A stretch of DNA of 64,000 nucleotides from Magnolia sinica (lineage: Eukaryota > Streptophyta > Magnoliopsida > Magnoliales > Magnoliaceae), in contig NC_080582.1 in assembly GCF_029962835.1 (NCBI RefSeq), forward strand, positions 14,516,032 through 14,580,031, read 5' to 3'. The notes beneath the pieces were generated by a model, which saw only the letters and a list, made by a program, of their open reading frames with translations, did no database searches and was not told the origin of the DNA. Both the position numbers and the translations under genes were made by a program. How positions within the stretch are numbered: position 1 is the stretch's first letter; each line of letters starts with the position of its first letter. Below are positions 55,541 through 64,000 of the stretch, in pieces.

Positions 55541-56324
55541 GCTGGCCCTTCCATGACGCATTCACTACTCATCCAGTTGTGGATTGGCTGATGTACCACA
55601 CATCACCAACCTCAATGGTGTGTGTACGTGGCGTGCAAAGATGAACGCCTGAGCTCCTCAAGCCCGTACTAACGGTGGAAAGGAAATCAAAGTTACATGA
55701 GCCCCACAATGGTGTATTTATTATATCCACACCGTCCATCCATTTGGAGAGATTATTTTATAGCATGACCTCAAAAATGAGTTATATCCAAAAATCAAAT
55801 GGACCACACCACAAATAAAAGTGGGGACAATGATTCACAGGTTAAAGCATTCATATGGCCCACCATGATGTTTATTTTCCATCCAATTTGTTCACAAGGT
55901 AACACAGATGTGGATGAAGGGAAAAAAACAAATCCCAAATTGATCCAATACTTTTGTGACCTCATGAAACTTTCAATGGTAGACGTTCAATCTCTCACTA
56001 CATTCTCTTGTATGGTCCACTTGATCTTCGGATCTATCTTGAATCTAGATCCTCTATTTGCCACAAATAGGAAATTCCTGTTTGTTGCAATCTGATTGAG
56101 CCACATCATCACACACTACATTTAATGTAGCAATGCTAACAAAGTGAGTGATGCCATGGACGGATTAGGATGCTTAAATTTTCTGTTTGTTTTAAGCAGA
56201 AGATCTGAATTCATCTATCTTATTTTTAGGCTCAAGCCTTACAACAATCCCACCAAATGGATGGATAGTTTGGATATAACACATACCTCATGGTCAGGCC
56301 CACAAAACTTAGTGACGTCAACAC
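55541..56324. repeat. Segment between the two copia elements, left part of a Mutator-like MITE
   Basis: This matches copy 1 from about 9426 to 9996: 'ggcccttccatgayrcattc', 'gtaccacacatcaccaacctc', then the 'gatgtttattttccatccaa' interior. It is the left and central part of the GGAAGCGGATTGGCTGG-family element; its right end lies beyond copia element 2 at 61403-61449. A ~100-base stretch near 56055-56200 ('ccacaaataggaaattcctg') is not present in copy 1 and looks like another small insertion. Confidence 0.65.
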
Positions 56325-56498
56325 TGTAAACCGAGAGGAGCTGAAAGCTTTTCTGTATTTGAGACAACCTAAAGGGGTTGAATATATAGAGATTATAGTT
56401 ATCTATACAAGGAAAATAATAAAAGCAGAATCCTCTACCTATGGAAACAAACTATATAAGGTATACTAGCTATACAACGTATGTGAGTCTATCTAACA
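56325..56498 (-). repeat. 3' LTR of copia element 2
   Basis: 174 bp, TGTAAACCGAGAGGAGCTGA...TATCTAACA on the plus strand; TSD AACAC at 56320-56324. The following tcccccctcaaa is the complement of the polypurine tract. Confidence 0.93.
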
Positions 56499-56510
56499 TC
56501 CCCCCTCAAA

Positions 56511-59500
56511 CTAATGCTGGTCATCGACAAGTAAGAGTTTGCCAACTAGAAATGAGTGACGTGCAGAAGTGAGGGACTTGGTGAGAATGTCGGCAATCTG
56601 ATTATGGGATGCAACATGTGGAAGGGAAATGAGCTGAGACTGAAATTTCTTGTGGATAAAGTGACAGTCAACTTCAATATGCTTTATCCGTTCATGAAAA
56701 ACCGGGTTAGAGGCAATCTAAATAGCACTTAGATTGTAGACATGGAGTGGAGTAGGATTCTGCATAGGAATGCCCAAGTCGGAAAGAAGTCCATGTAACC
56801 AGACAAGCTCACTACACGCAGCGGACATCGCCTGATACTTGGCTTCTATACTTGATTTGGAAATAGTGGCCTGCTTCTTACATTTTCAAGAGATGTGAGA
56901 AGTGCCAAGCAAAACACAATAACCAGTGGTAGATCTTCGTGTGAGAACACAACCGGCCCAATTAGCATCTGAATAAGCACGAAGGTCCAGAGTCACCATG
57001 GAGGAGAAGAATAGTGATCGATCTAGAGTTTCACATAGGTACCGCAGGATGCACAATACCGCAGTCATATGAAGAGTCCGAGGAGCAGAAACAAACTGAC
57101 TGATGACTTGGACAGCGTAGGCAATATCAGGATGAATCATAGTTAAGTAAACCAAACTCCCAACCAAACGGCGGTATAAGTCAGGCTGTGCAAGTAGATC
57201 ACCATCATCACGACCATATTGAACGTTAAGTTCTAAAGGAGTCTGAACTGTCTTCTGATTCGTCAATGATGCTAAGGCGAGAAGATCCTTGGTATATTTA
57301 CGCTGGCTGACCAGGATCCCACGTTTAGAACATGAAAATTTAAGCCCAAGAAAGTATGTGAGATGGCCGAGGTCTTTCATCTTAAAGGATGATTGCAGAA
57401 CTTCCTTTAAAGCCGAAATGCCAGTAGTATCGCTACCAGTCAGAAATAGGTCATCAACATAGATGAGAACAATGACAATTCTGCGAACAGTGGCGTACAA
57501 AAATAAGGAAGGGTCATGACCACTTTGAGTAAAGTCAGCACCTGTAACAATATCGTGAAAGTGTTAGAACCATGCCCGAGGTGCCTGTTTGAGGCCATAC
57601 AGGGCTTTCTTCAGGCGACATACCTTATTGTCAGGAATTAAAGAACCAGAAGGAGGTTTCAAATAAATGGTTTCATGGAGGTCTCCATGAAGAAAAGCAT
57701 TTTTCACATCAATCTGAGCAAGTGGCCAAGAGCGAACGAAAGATATTGCTAGAAGAGTATGAATAGTTTTCATCTTGGCCACGGGAGCGAATGTCTCATC
57801 ATAATCAATTCGGTATTCCCGTTTGTATCCCTGAGTGACAATTCAAGCCTTGTATCGATCTAATGATCCATCATACTTGAACTTGATAGAATAAATCCAT
57901 TTGCTACCAATTAGCTATTGGTTAGCGGGTCGAGTGACAACGTCCCATGTATGATTATCATCCAATGCTGCGACTTCTTCTGCCATAGCCTTCTTCCAAC
58001 AATCATGAGTGGCTGCCTGAGAGTATGAAGTAGAAATAGAAACAGTATCCAGAGTAGCAGTCATGGCAGACATAGAGCATATCAAGCGATCTGGCGCTCG
58101 ATGTACATGATTGGAACGACGTATCGAGGTAGGTTCAGGATCAACAACAGGTACAATATGTGCGGGTTGAGTAATAGGTGGTGGAGCTATACGTGGCCGA
58201 CGCGAGTAAACCTGCAACGGATGAGGGAGAGTACTCGAGGCAAAAGGAATATTAAGAAAGATGGTTAAACTAGGAGAATTTAGGGCGTGCGGAGGAGGAA
58301 GAGATGAATGAAAGGCAACATGTTCAAGAAAAACAACATGTCGTGAAACCCGAACATGACGAGAAACCGGATCATAACATCGAAAACCTTTCTGAGTTTC
58401 TCTAAATCCCAAGTACATACATTTGATCGATTTTGGAGATAGTTTGTTACGTTCATGGGAAGCCAGGTGAACATAACAGACACAACCAAAAACATGAAAT
58501 GTGGAATATACAGGAGGTAAGCCTTTAAGAACAAAGTATGAAGATTTACTATTCAGAATGTTGGTTAGCATCCGGTTAATCAGGTAGACTGAATGTAACA
58601 TTGCTTCCGCCCAGAAAGAACGAGGAACACTCATAGCTGTCATCAGGGTGTTGGCAGTTTCAACAATATGAAGATTTTTTCGTTCAGCCACCCCGTTCTG
58701 TTGTGGAGTATTAGAACAGGTGGTCTGATGAATAATCCCATGCCCCTGAAGAAATATACGAAAATCTGTTAACCCCTGAGTCAAAGCGGAGATTTTGAAC
58801 GGGAACCTGAAATTGAGTCTCCACTATAGAGTGAAATATCTTGAATTTTTCAAAAACCTGTGACTTGAAGTGCAGAAAGTAAATTAAGGTATAACGGGTG
58901 AAATCATCAATGAATATAACATAGTATCATAACCTAGAGAGAGACATAATTGGTGAAGGATCCCAGACATCTGTATGCACTAGTTCAAATATAGAAGATG
59001 ATTTCGTAGTACTTAAAGGAAAATGAATACACTTACTTTTTGAAAAACAACAAGATGAACAAAAATAATCCAAATCTTTTTTATTAAGAGAAATATTTCC
59101 TAACATGCTAGAAGAAAATAACAGAATTAACTAATCGGAATGTGGATGACTCAGGCAAAAGTGCCACAGTTTTCACAATTTATTTGTCGAACAAATATCT
59201 AATGAAGATGGAGAAAAGAAACAACAAGCCGGAGTGACAGATGGATCAAAGTCCAGTATGTACAGACGACCATGTCGCCTACCCATCCCAAGTACTTTTC
59301 CCGTTGCCAGATCTTGCACAAAACAACAGTTGGGAAGAAATATGACTAAGCAGTTATTGAATGTGAGTTGACCAACTGAAATTAAATTGGAAGAGAGGTT
59401 AGGGACATGAAACACATCACGAAGGGTGAATTGGCGATGAGTAGAAGGAGAGAAAGTCAATGATCCAACTGACTGAATAGGTAGTCTAGTGCCATCCGCA

Positions 59501-59600
59501 GTAGAAATAACCTGATTTCCAGTGTGGGGACGAATGTCACGAAGATAGGATACAGCACCAGACATATGATTGGAAGCACCCGAATCGAAGAATCATGTAG
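56511..59600 (-). pseudogene. Copia element 2 pol
   Basis: Order on the minus strand: protease DSGASNHMSG near 59580, then Gag-pre-integrase ('GKVLGMGRRHGRLYILDFDP'). The integrase core is broken by frameshifts near 58780-59000, with FELVHTDVWDPS and NLRFDSG. The long frame 58784-57915 carries 'QQNGVAERKNLHIVETA' (catalytic Glu) and 'KLSPKSIKCMYLGF'. RT starts before 57782 ('QIDVKNAFLHGDLHETIYLK'), has a stop after '[10 protein letters not shown]', then YVDD in VLIYVDDLFLTGSD. RNase H ends 'ADILTKSLTSARHSFLVGK'. It ends at TAG 56511, next to the polypurine tract. Confidence 0.88.
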
Positions 59601-60588
59601 AAGATGGGGATATACCTGACATACCGGCCGCAGAAAGGGCCTGAACGATTTGCTGGAGCATCGTAGGAGTCAAAGGTGATGAAAGACCTTCAATAGAAAT
59701 GGTAGATACAGAATCACTAACAGACGGCTCAAAAGAAATAGTGACAGCAGTAGCAGAAAGAACACGACCACGACCATGGCCGAAAGAAAATGCATAGGCA
59801 CATGTTTGGCAGTCTTAAATACCATGACCAGTTGGTCGACAATAAGCGCACAATTCTTTACATTGAGCGACAACATGACCCACCTTGTTGTAGTCGCGAT
59901 AAGTCAATGGAGTGGAACCACGTGTTGGTGTAGTGGTGGACACAGCAAGCAGCATATCAATGATACCGGAGTTGAGAAAGGAAGAGAGTGAACTTTCAGT
60001 TGTTGTTCCTCAGCTAATAAATTATTAATAACTGAATTCAATGAAGGAGTAGGGCTACGGTTTAAGAGAGCAGCCTGATAATGCTCAAATTCCGGATGCA
60101 TCTTCATAAGAAATTGTCGAACTTGCACACTCTCGCACATAGTTTAAGTCATGAGGAAATGTTGGATCCATCATAGCCATCTCTGTCCAAATGGTGACAA
60201 TTTTAGAGTAAAATGATTGAATATTGTCGTCACCCTGAGTAAGGTTAACGAGATCCTGTTCCAGGCGGTATAACCGGGCCGCATTACTCTATTGATAAAT
60301 TGTCTGGAGATGTTCCCACATTGCCTTAACAGTGCAATGAGGTGTGAGGCCAACAACAATGGACCGATCGACCGAATCGAGAATCCAGGTAATAATCCGC
60401 CCATTGTTCATTTCCTAATTAGCTAATTTGTTGGTATCTATGGAAGTGGGGATAGGAACAGATCCATCAATGAGTCCTCACAAGCCACGACCCTTAATGA
60501 AGTTCTAAAAATGGATAGCCCATAGAGAATAGTTGGTACCATCCAAACTACAACATGGGGCCTCTGTACGAGATGAGTTCTTATCCAT
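59601..60588 (-). pseudogene. Copia element 2 gag
   Basis: The start ATG is at 60588 (MDKNSSRTEAPCCSLDGTNY). An early in-frame TAG follows 'SLWAIHF'. Then come 'GRIITWILDSVDRSIVVGLT', 'MWEHLQTIYQ' and 'LYRLEQDLVNLTQGDDNIQS' of the capsid. The zinc-knuckle region near 59830-59900 encodes 'HVVAQCKELCAYCRPTGHG', a recognisable but damaged CX2CX4H motif. Frameshifts near 60100 and 60000. Confidence 0.82.
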
Positions 60589-60689
60589 TGATCTGAAATA
60601 ATTGAAAGCACGCAAAGAGTTGCAGCAGAAGAAGGTGTTAGATGTACCGTATAGCAGGAGATACCCAAGGGATTGCAGTTTCTAGATTT

Positions 60690-61200
60690 GGCAGAATAAC
60701 AACAGATCTGGATCGGGAGCTGGAATAATAACAGGGGCGTTGGACTTGGCGGAATAACAACAGATCTGGATCTGGAGGAATAACAGCAGATCTGGATCTG
60801 GATCTAGATCTGGAATAACAACAGGGGCTTTGGATTTGGCGGAATAAAAACAGATCTGGAACAGAGATCGGACGAGCAGATCTGGAACAGAGGCCGGACG
60901 AGCAGCTCTGGAACAAAGATCGGACGAACAAATCTGGAACAGAGGCCGGATGAGCAGATCTAGAACAACAACAGATCTGGAATAGAGATCGGAGAGCAGA
61001 TGTGCGCTGTACGAGCAGTTAGGCCAGACGAGCAGAGGGGCCGGATGACGCAGGGGTGCTGAATGAGCAGAAGGGTGGTCGGACGACGCAGCAGGGGTGG
61101 TCGGACGACACAGTAGGGGTGGTCGGACAATGCAGGGGTGGTCGGACGATCAAGGATGGTGGCCGGACGCAAGGATGGTTGGATCTGACAGGTGGTGCCG
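60690..61200 (-). repeat. Minisatellite-like repeats in the 5' leader of copia element 2
   Basis: Between primer-binding site and gag there are two arrays. One (60690-61000) is built of ~27-bp units around 'cagatctggaacagagatcgg' variants with shorter 'ggatctggatctgg' runs. The other (about 61040-61200) is built of 'gggtggtcggacgacgcag' variants of ~18-25 bp. Copia element 1 has no such arrays. Expansion of leader repeats explains part of the size difference between the elements. Confidence 0.8.
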
Positions 61201-61216
61201 GTTTCAGATCAGTGAA

Positions 61217-61228
61217 GCTCTGATACCA
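61217..61228 (-). other. Primer-binding site of copia element 2
   Basis: TGGTATCAGAGC on the minus strand, a perfect 12-base match to the initiator tRNA-Met complement, immediately after the 5' LTR. Confidence 0.93.
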
Positions 61229-61402
61229 TGTAAACCGAGAGAAGCTGAAAGCTTTTCTATATTTGAGACAACCCAAAGGAGTTGAATATATAGAGATTAC
61301 AGTCATCTATACAAGGAAAATAATAAAAGCAGAATCCTCTACCTATGGAAATGAACTATACAAGTTATACTAGTTATACAAGGTATGTGAGTCTGTCTAA
61401 CA
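61229..61402 (-). repeat. 5' LTR of copia element 2
   Basis: 174 bp, colinear without gaps with 56325-56498; followed by TSD AACAC. Confidence 0.93.
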
Positions 61403-62040
61403 AACACACCACTGAGGTTGGTGGTGTGTGCAACACCGTCCAATCTGCTTCCCTAGATGAGGTAACTTGTTAAGTTGATCGAATCACCCTTGGTTTCATT
61501 GCTGAATTGCAGTGTCAAAAGGGATCTGTTCTAATCAGGTCTAGGTCAACTCGGACAAGTCAGCACGACGCTTTATAGTAGACTTAAAACCTTGATCTAT
61601 AGTTCCTAACTTTTATGCTATTAAATCTGATGGTTAGGATCTTCAGCTCAGTTCGATCTTTGCATCATGACTAGTCACTAATGACTGAGGAACAAATGCA
61701 GATTTGACATTTCTGTCTCAAATGTTACTTAAAAAGCTCTGGGAATGATGGAACAACAGTATTTTTCTTTGTTATTTCTCAAGCATTTCATTACATGAGC
61801 TGCACCCATACAAGCACATCTAACAGTAGATTTCTAGCCATATAATGAATGGCTAAACATAGCAAACTTTACATCATCACCATTGAAATATCTGACATCA
61901 TTAATTTTGATGATCTCAATCATATCACCATTTTGTTACTTCATGGCAATAACAGAAACTCAACAATTGCTTGAAGCTCGAGTGTGGTGAGCAATGCAAG
62001 GCATATATCCGTTCTTTCTCAGGGCTGGTTCTGGCAAAGG
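61403..62040. repeat. Right end of the interrupted MITE and duplicated 3' flank
   Basis: 61403-61449 completes the Mutator-like MITE ('ccactgaggttggtggtgtg', ...TCTGCTTCC), with flank ctagatgag, one change from the 9-bp TSD ctagttgag. The rest parallels 10045-10621 and 63725-64000 ('ttgctgaattgcagtg', 'tacaagcacatctaa'). Confidence 0.7.
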
Positions 62041-62044
62041 CGCT

Positions 62045-62375
62045 AAACCAGCCTGCTCCTATTTTCCACCCTTGTTTTTCCTAACATAGCCGACCTTCTT
62101 CATCTTCTTGAGAGACTCAAACAGAGACAACTTTTCGTGGTTGTTAGATGCCTTTTTGAAAGGATTCGTAAGCTGTTGAAACTATATCTTCCTTAGCACT
62201 ATGCTCACTGGCAGTTGTATTCAATTCCATCTCCTCTCGTCCTGCCTTCGACTTCTCTTCCAATTTCTCATCGCAGTTAGATGCCTTTGCAAAAGGATTC
62301 GCCAGCTGCTGAAACTAGACCTGACCGCTTGCTTCTGTTGCATTTTCGATACTAGTTGTTTTGTTAGTTTCAATC
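62045..62375 (-). pseudogene. Copy 2 of the decayed CTF4/AND-1-like 3' end
   Basis: The minus strand encodes 'QQLANPFAKASNCDEKLEEK' and 'EEMELNTTASEHSAKED', then, after a one-base frame change, 'QQLTNPFKKASNNHEKLSLF' and 'ESLKKMKKVGYVRKNKGGK' with a stop. An in-frame TAG precedes the first block. It keeps KKMKKV where copy 1 has one Lys fewer, and its frame is less broken, so it is closer to the ancestral C-terminus. The family suggestion is the same as for copy 1 and equally tentative. Confidence 0.45.
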
Positions 62376-62525
62376 CTGTTGGGGGACTGCAGAAGCACAC
62401 GAAGTCGGATTTAGGATATCAATCCAATGTGAGTAAGCAAAAGGGAGAAGAACACAAAGATTTAACGTGGGAAAACTTTTGCAGGAAAAAACCATGGCAC
62501 AAAGCGACAGATGACCACTATGAAA
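62376..62525. mobile_element. Repeat fragment filling a deletion in copy 2
   Basis: At the point where copy 2 stops matching copy 1 (after 'gtttcaatc') there are about 150 bases starting 'tgttgggggactgcagaag' and including 'ttaacgtgggaaaacttttg' and 'aaaaaaccatggcacaaagc', a combination I have seen in plant retroelement leaders. Matching to copy 1 resumes at 12370. The family is not identified. Confidence 0.4.
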
Positions 62526-63345
62526 GCAATCAATACATTCAATACATTTAAAAATCAAATTTGCCCTTCACTATATAGTGCATATATTGAAAATATATAC
62601 ATTTCAAAATTATATTTATAATTTTAACAAAATATTTTTTTTAAAGTAAATAAATAAGTGCAGCTGATGTTAGATCAGCACTCATAAGTACATAACATCT
62701 GGTCAATGGAAAAATGAACGTTTACAGCTGTAAGTGCATATCATAACCCAAGTGTAAAACTACATATCATAACCCAAGTGTAAAACTAAATATCACAAGA
62801 AAACATAAAACTTGTGTCCTCAATCACATCTTACACAACAAGCAAAGCTAATAAGAGCATTTCAGGTGCAAACTAGGGCTGATTGTTCAAATTATCCTCT
62901 GATTCACCCATGATCCCACAAAACAAAATCACAACTGAAATGGATTGCCGAGAAAGAAAACCAATCATAAATCCAGCAATTACAGAATTAAAAAAAAAAA
63001 AAAAAACTTAGCCCTTTGTTTATTCTAATCAAAGCCGTATATTTTTTGCAAGTGGAAAACACTAAATAAGCCCTGAATAAGTATTGTAGTCTGCTACTGT
63101 AGCATTCTATGTAGCAGAGGCTCAAAGGATCAGCAGATTTACTAAATTTGTAGAGACAGAATTAGAGACTAGAGAAGATTCGCTCACCAATCAGTAAAAC
63201 ACAATTTGATAATCACAACACTCGCATTTCTCCATCTACCTCTTACTACAGGGCATTAAAATGGTAATCGACCTAGTTCCTTGACCCTAGAGCTTCACTA
63301 GAGGCAGCTGCTTGGGAACTAGATTGCATCTAGGCACAGCTAGGC
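62526..63345. other. AT-rich sequence, no gene; includes a perfect 26-bp tandem repeat
   Basis: 62526-62700 matches 12370-12530 of the hAT-like repeat. Two identical 26-base units (62737-62762, 62763-62788; 'catatcataacccaagtgta' plus six bases) follow. The remainder is AT-rich and may be intron of an upstream gene; no exon was recognised. Confidence 0.5.
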
Positions 63346-63508
63346 AGGGGTGCCTACAATTACATGATCTAACTCAGCTTGAACTCAACTCGAGCTTTAG
63401 AAAATAAGCTCGACTTGCCCCGAGTCGGCCTTTCAAGCTGAGTCAATCTGAGCTGACTCAAACTGAGTCGAGCGGCCTTTCGAGCTAGCTCGACTTGTGT
63501 ACAGCCCT
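63346..63508. mobile_element. Short relative of the GAGCTCG-rich hAT-like family
   Basis: From 'caggggtgcctacaattac' to 'cttgtgtacagccctag' the sequence is rich in 'ctcgagc' and 'cgagct' words. The right end resembles TGTACACCCCTA of the family. About 163 bases; no 8-bp TSD is found, so it is probably deleted or old. Confidence 0.55.
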
Positions 63509-64000
63509 AGACTCCATGAAGGTTTCAATGGTCTGCAAAGTGGTCCACTTGATCTTTGGATCTATCTTAATTTTAGGCTCAAGCTTTACAACAATCTCGC
63601 CAAATGGATGGACAATTTGGATACAACACATGCCTCATGGTCAGGCCCATAGAACTTTGTTAGGTCAACACACCACTGAGGTCGGTGGTGTGTGGTACAC
63701 CAGCCAATCCGCTTCCCTAGTTGAGGTAACCTAGTTAAGTTGATCAAGTCACCCCTGTTTTCATTGCTGAATCGCAGTGTCAAAAGGGATCTGTTCTAAT
63801 CAGGTCTGAGTCAACTTGGACGAGCTGCACAGCGCTTTATAATAGACTTGAAACCTTGATCTACAGTTCCTAACTTTCATGCTATTAAATCAAATGGTTA
63901 GGATCTTCAGCTCAGTTCGATCTTTGCATCATGACCGGTCACTAATGACGAGGAACAAATGCATATTTTACATTTCTGTCTCAAATGTTACTTAAAAGCT
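63509..64000 (+). repeat. Third copy of the segmental duplication (start)
   Basis: It matches 9820-10320 and 56230-56324 plus 61403-61740: 'gatgaaggtttcaatggt'-type start, 'caatctcgccaaatggatgg', the intact right end of the Mutator-like MITE (...CCAATCCGCTTCC followed by ctagttgag), then 'ttcgatctttgcatcatgac'. It has no copia insertion. It runs off the window edge, so another copy of the decayed gene probably lies beyond. Confidence 0.75.

Larger units (their letters stand above)
56325..61402 (-). mobile_element. Complete Ty1/copia retrotransposon 2
   Basis: 5078 bp with two 174-bp LTRs, TG...CA ends and a perfect 5-bp TSD AACAC (56320-56324, 61403-61407). The LTRs differ at about 13 positions, 11 of them transitions. 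It has the same orientation, domain order and size class as copia element 1, but the LTR sequence is distinct, so it is a different family. It interrupts the Mutator-like MITE shared by the three duplicated copies; copy 1 keeps the empty site ('gtcaacacatcactgagg' at 9989-10006). Stops throughout gag and pol. Confidence 0.92.
43415..62710 (+). repeat. Segmental duplication, copy 2, enlarged by nested transposons
   Basis: This is the counterpart of 5280-12540. Later arrivals, absent at the matching points of copy 1, are a Harbinger-like element (43595-45000), a Mutator-like MITE (46026-46584), a hAT-like element (47653-48232), a second Harbinger-like element (48535-50051) and two copia elements (50697-55540, 56325-61402). 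It has lost about 1.4 kb corresponding to 10950-12365, replaced by ~150 bases of other repeat sequence (62376-62525). Confidence 0.78.

Noticed and set aside
1..64000. CRISPR arrays, rRNA/tRNA genes, bacterial operons, organellar insertions
   Set aside because: No regularly spaced identical repeats with unique spacers, no cloverleaf with intact A and B boxes outside the SINEs, no ribosomal or plastid/mitochondrial gene sequence recognised.

Overview
This is plant nuclear DNA, almost entirely transposable-element and duplication landscape, with one small candidate host gene that looks intact. The evidence for a plant is two near-complete Ty1/copia retrotransposons with initiator-tRNA-Met primer sites, a Tat-type Ty3/gypsy element with an antisense ORF, an L1-type LINE, tRNA-like SINEs, and plant hAT, Mutator-like and Harbinger-like MITEs. 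The dense 'caccatgatgtatgtg...ccacaccgtccatcc' foldback family looks to me like a woody angiosperm, perhaps a magnoliid; that last point is a guess. There are no rRNA, tRNA, CRISPR or prokaryotic features.

Layout. 0-5 kb: a segment that recurs at 35.6-37.0 kb (direct) and 38.0-39.3 kb (inverted). Here it is broken up by two Mutator-like MITEs, a 1.15-kb foldback insertion and a Harbinger-type MITE; the paralogous copies keep the empty sites. 5.3-12.5 kb: copy 1 of a segmental duplication. It ends in a decayed, minus-strand 3' gene end that may come from a CTF4/AND-1-like gene. 12-14.4 kb: hAT-like repeats and a SINE. 14.4-19.8 kb: remnants of an RRM-type sequence, a copia element (minus) and a LINE (plus). 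20-25.3 kb: a copia-type LTR junction with non-coding interior, then a gypsy 3' LTR containing a 740-bp hAT-like element with a perfect 8-bp target-site duplication (TSD). 25.7-26.6 kb: the candidate host gene (minus), a four-helix membrane protein of 219 residues with a probable 5'-UTR intron and TATA box.

28-35.6 kb: a decayed Tat-lineage gypsy element keeping its reverse transcriptase/RNase H end (+) and its antisense ORF (-), interrupted by a 3.9-kb solo LTR with a 5-bp TSD. 35.6-39.8 kb: the duplicated segments above. 40-43.4 kb: AT-rich sequence with one convincing exon-like fragment of an ABC1/UbiB-type kinase (minus). 43.4-62.7 kb: copy 2 of the segmental duplication, enlarged by nested Harbinger-like, hAT-like and Mutator-like elements and by two complete minus-strand copia elements (50697-55540 and 56325-61402). 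Both copia insertions have perfect 5-bp TSDs, and copy 1 keeps the matching unoccupied sites. 63.5 kb to the window end: the start of a third copy.

The elements do not form a pathway. The value of the window is its layered history: duplication first, then separate waves of insertion that can be ordered by which paralogue carries them. Coordinates of elements bounded by TSDs are exact; those of degenerate repeats are approximate. Percent identities and counts were made by eye.
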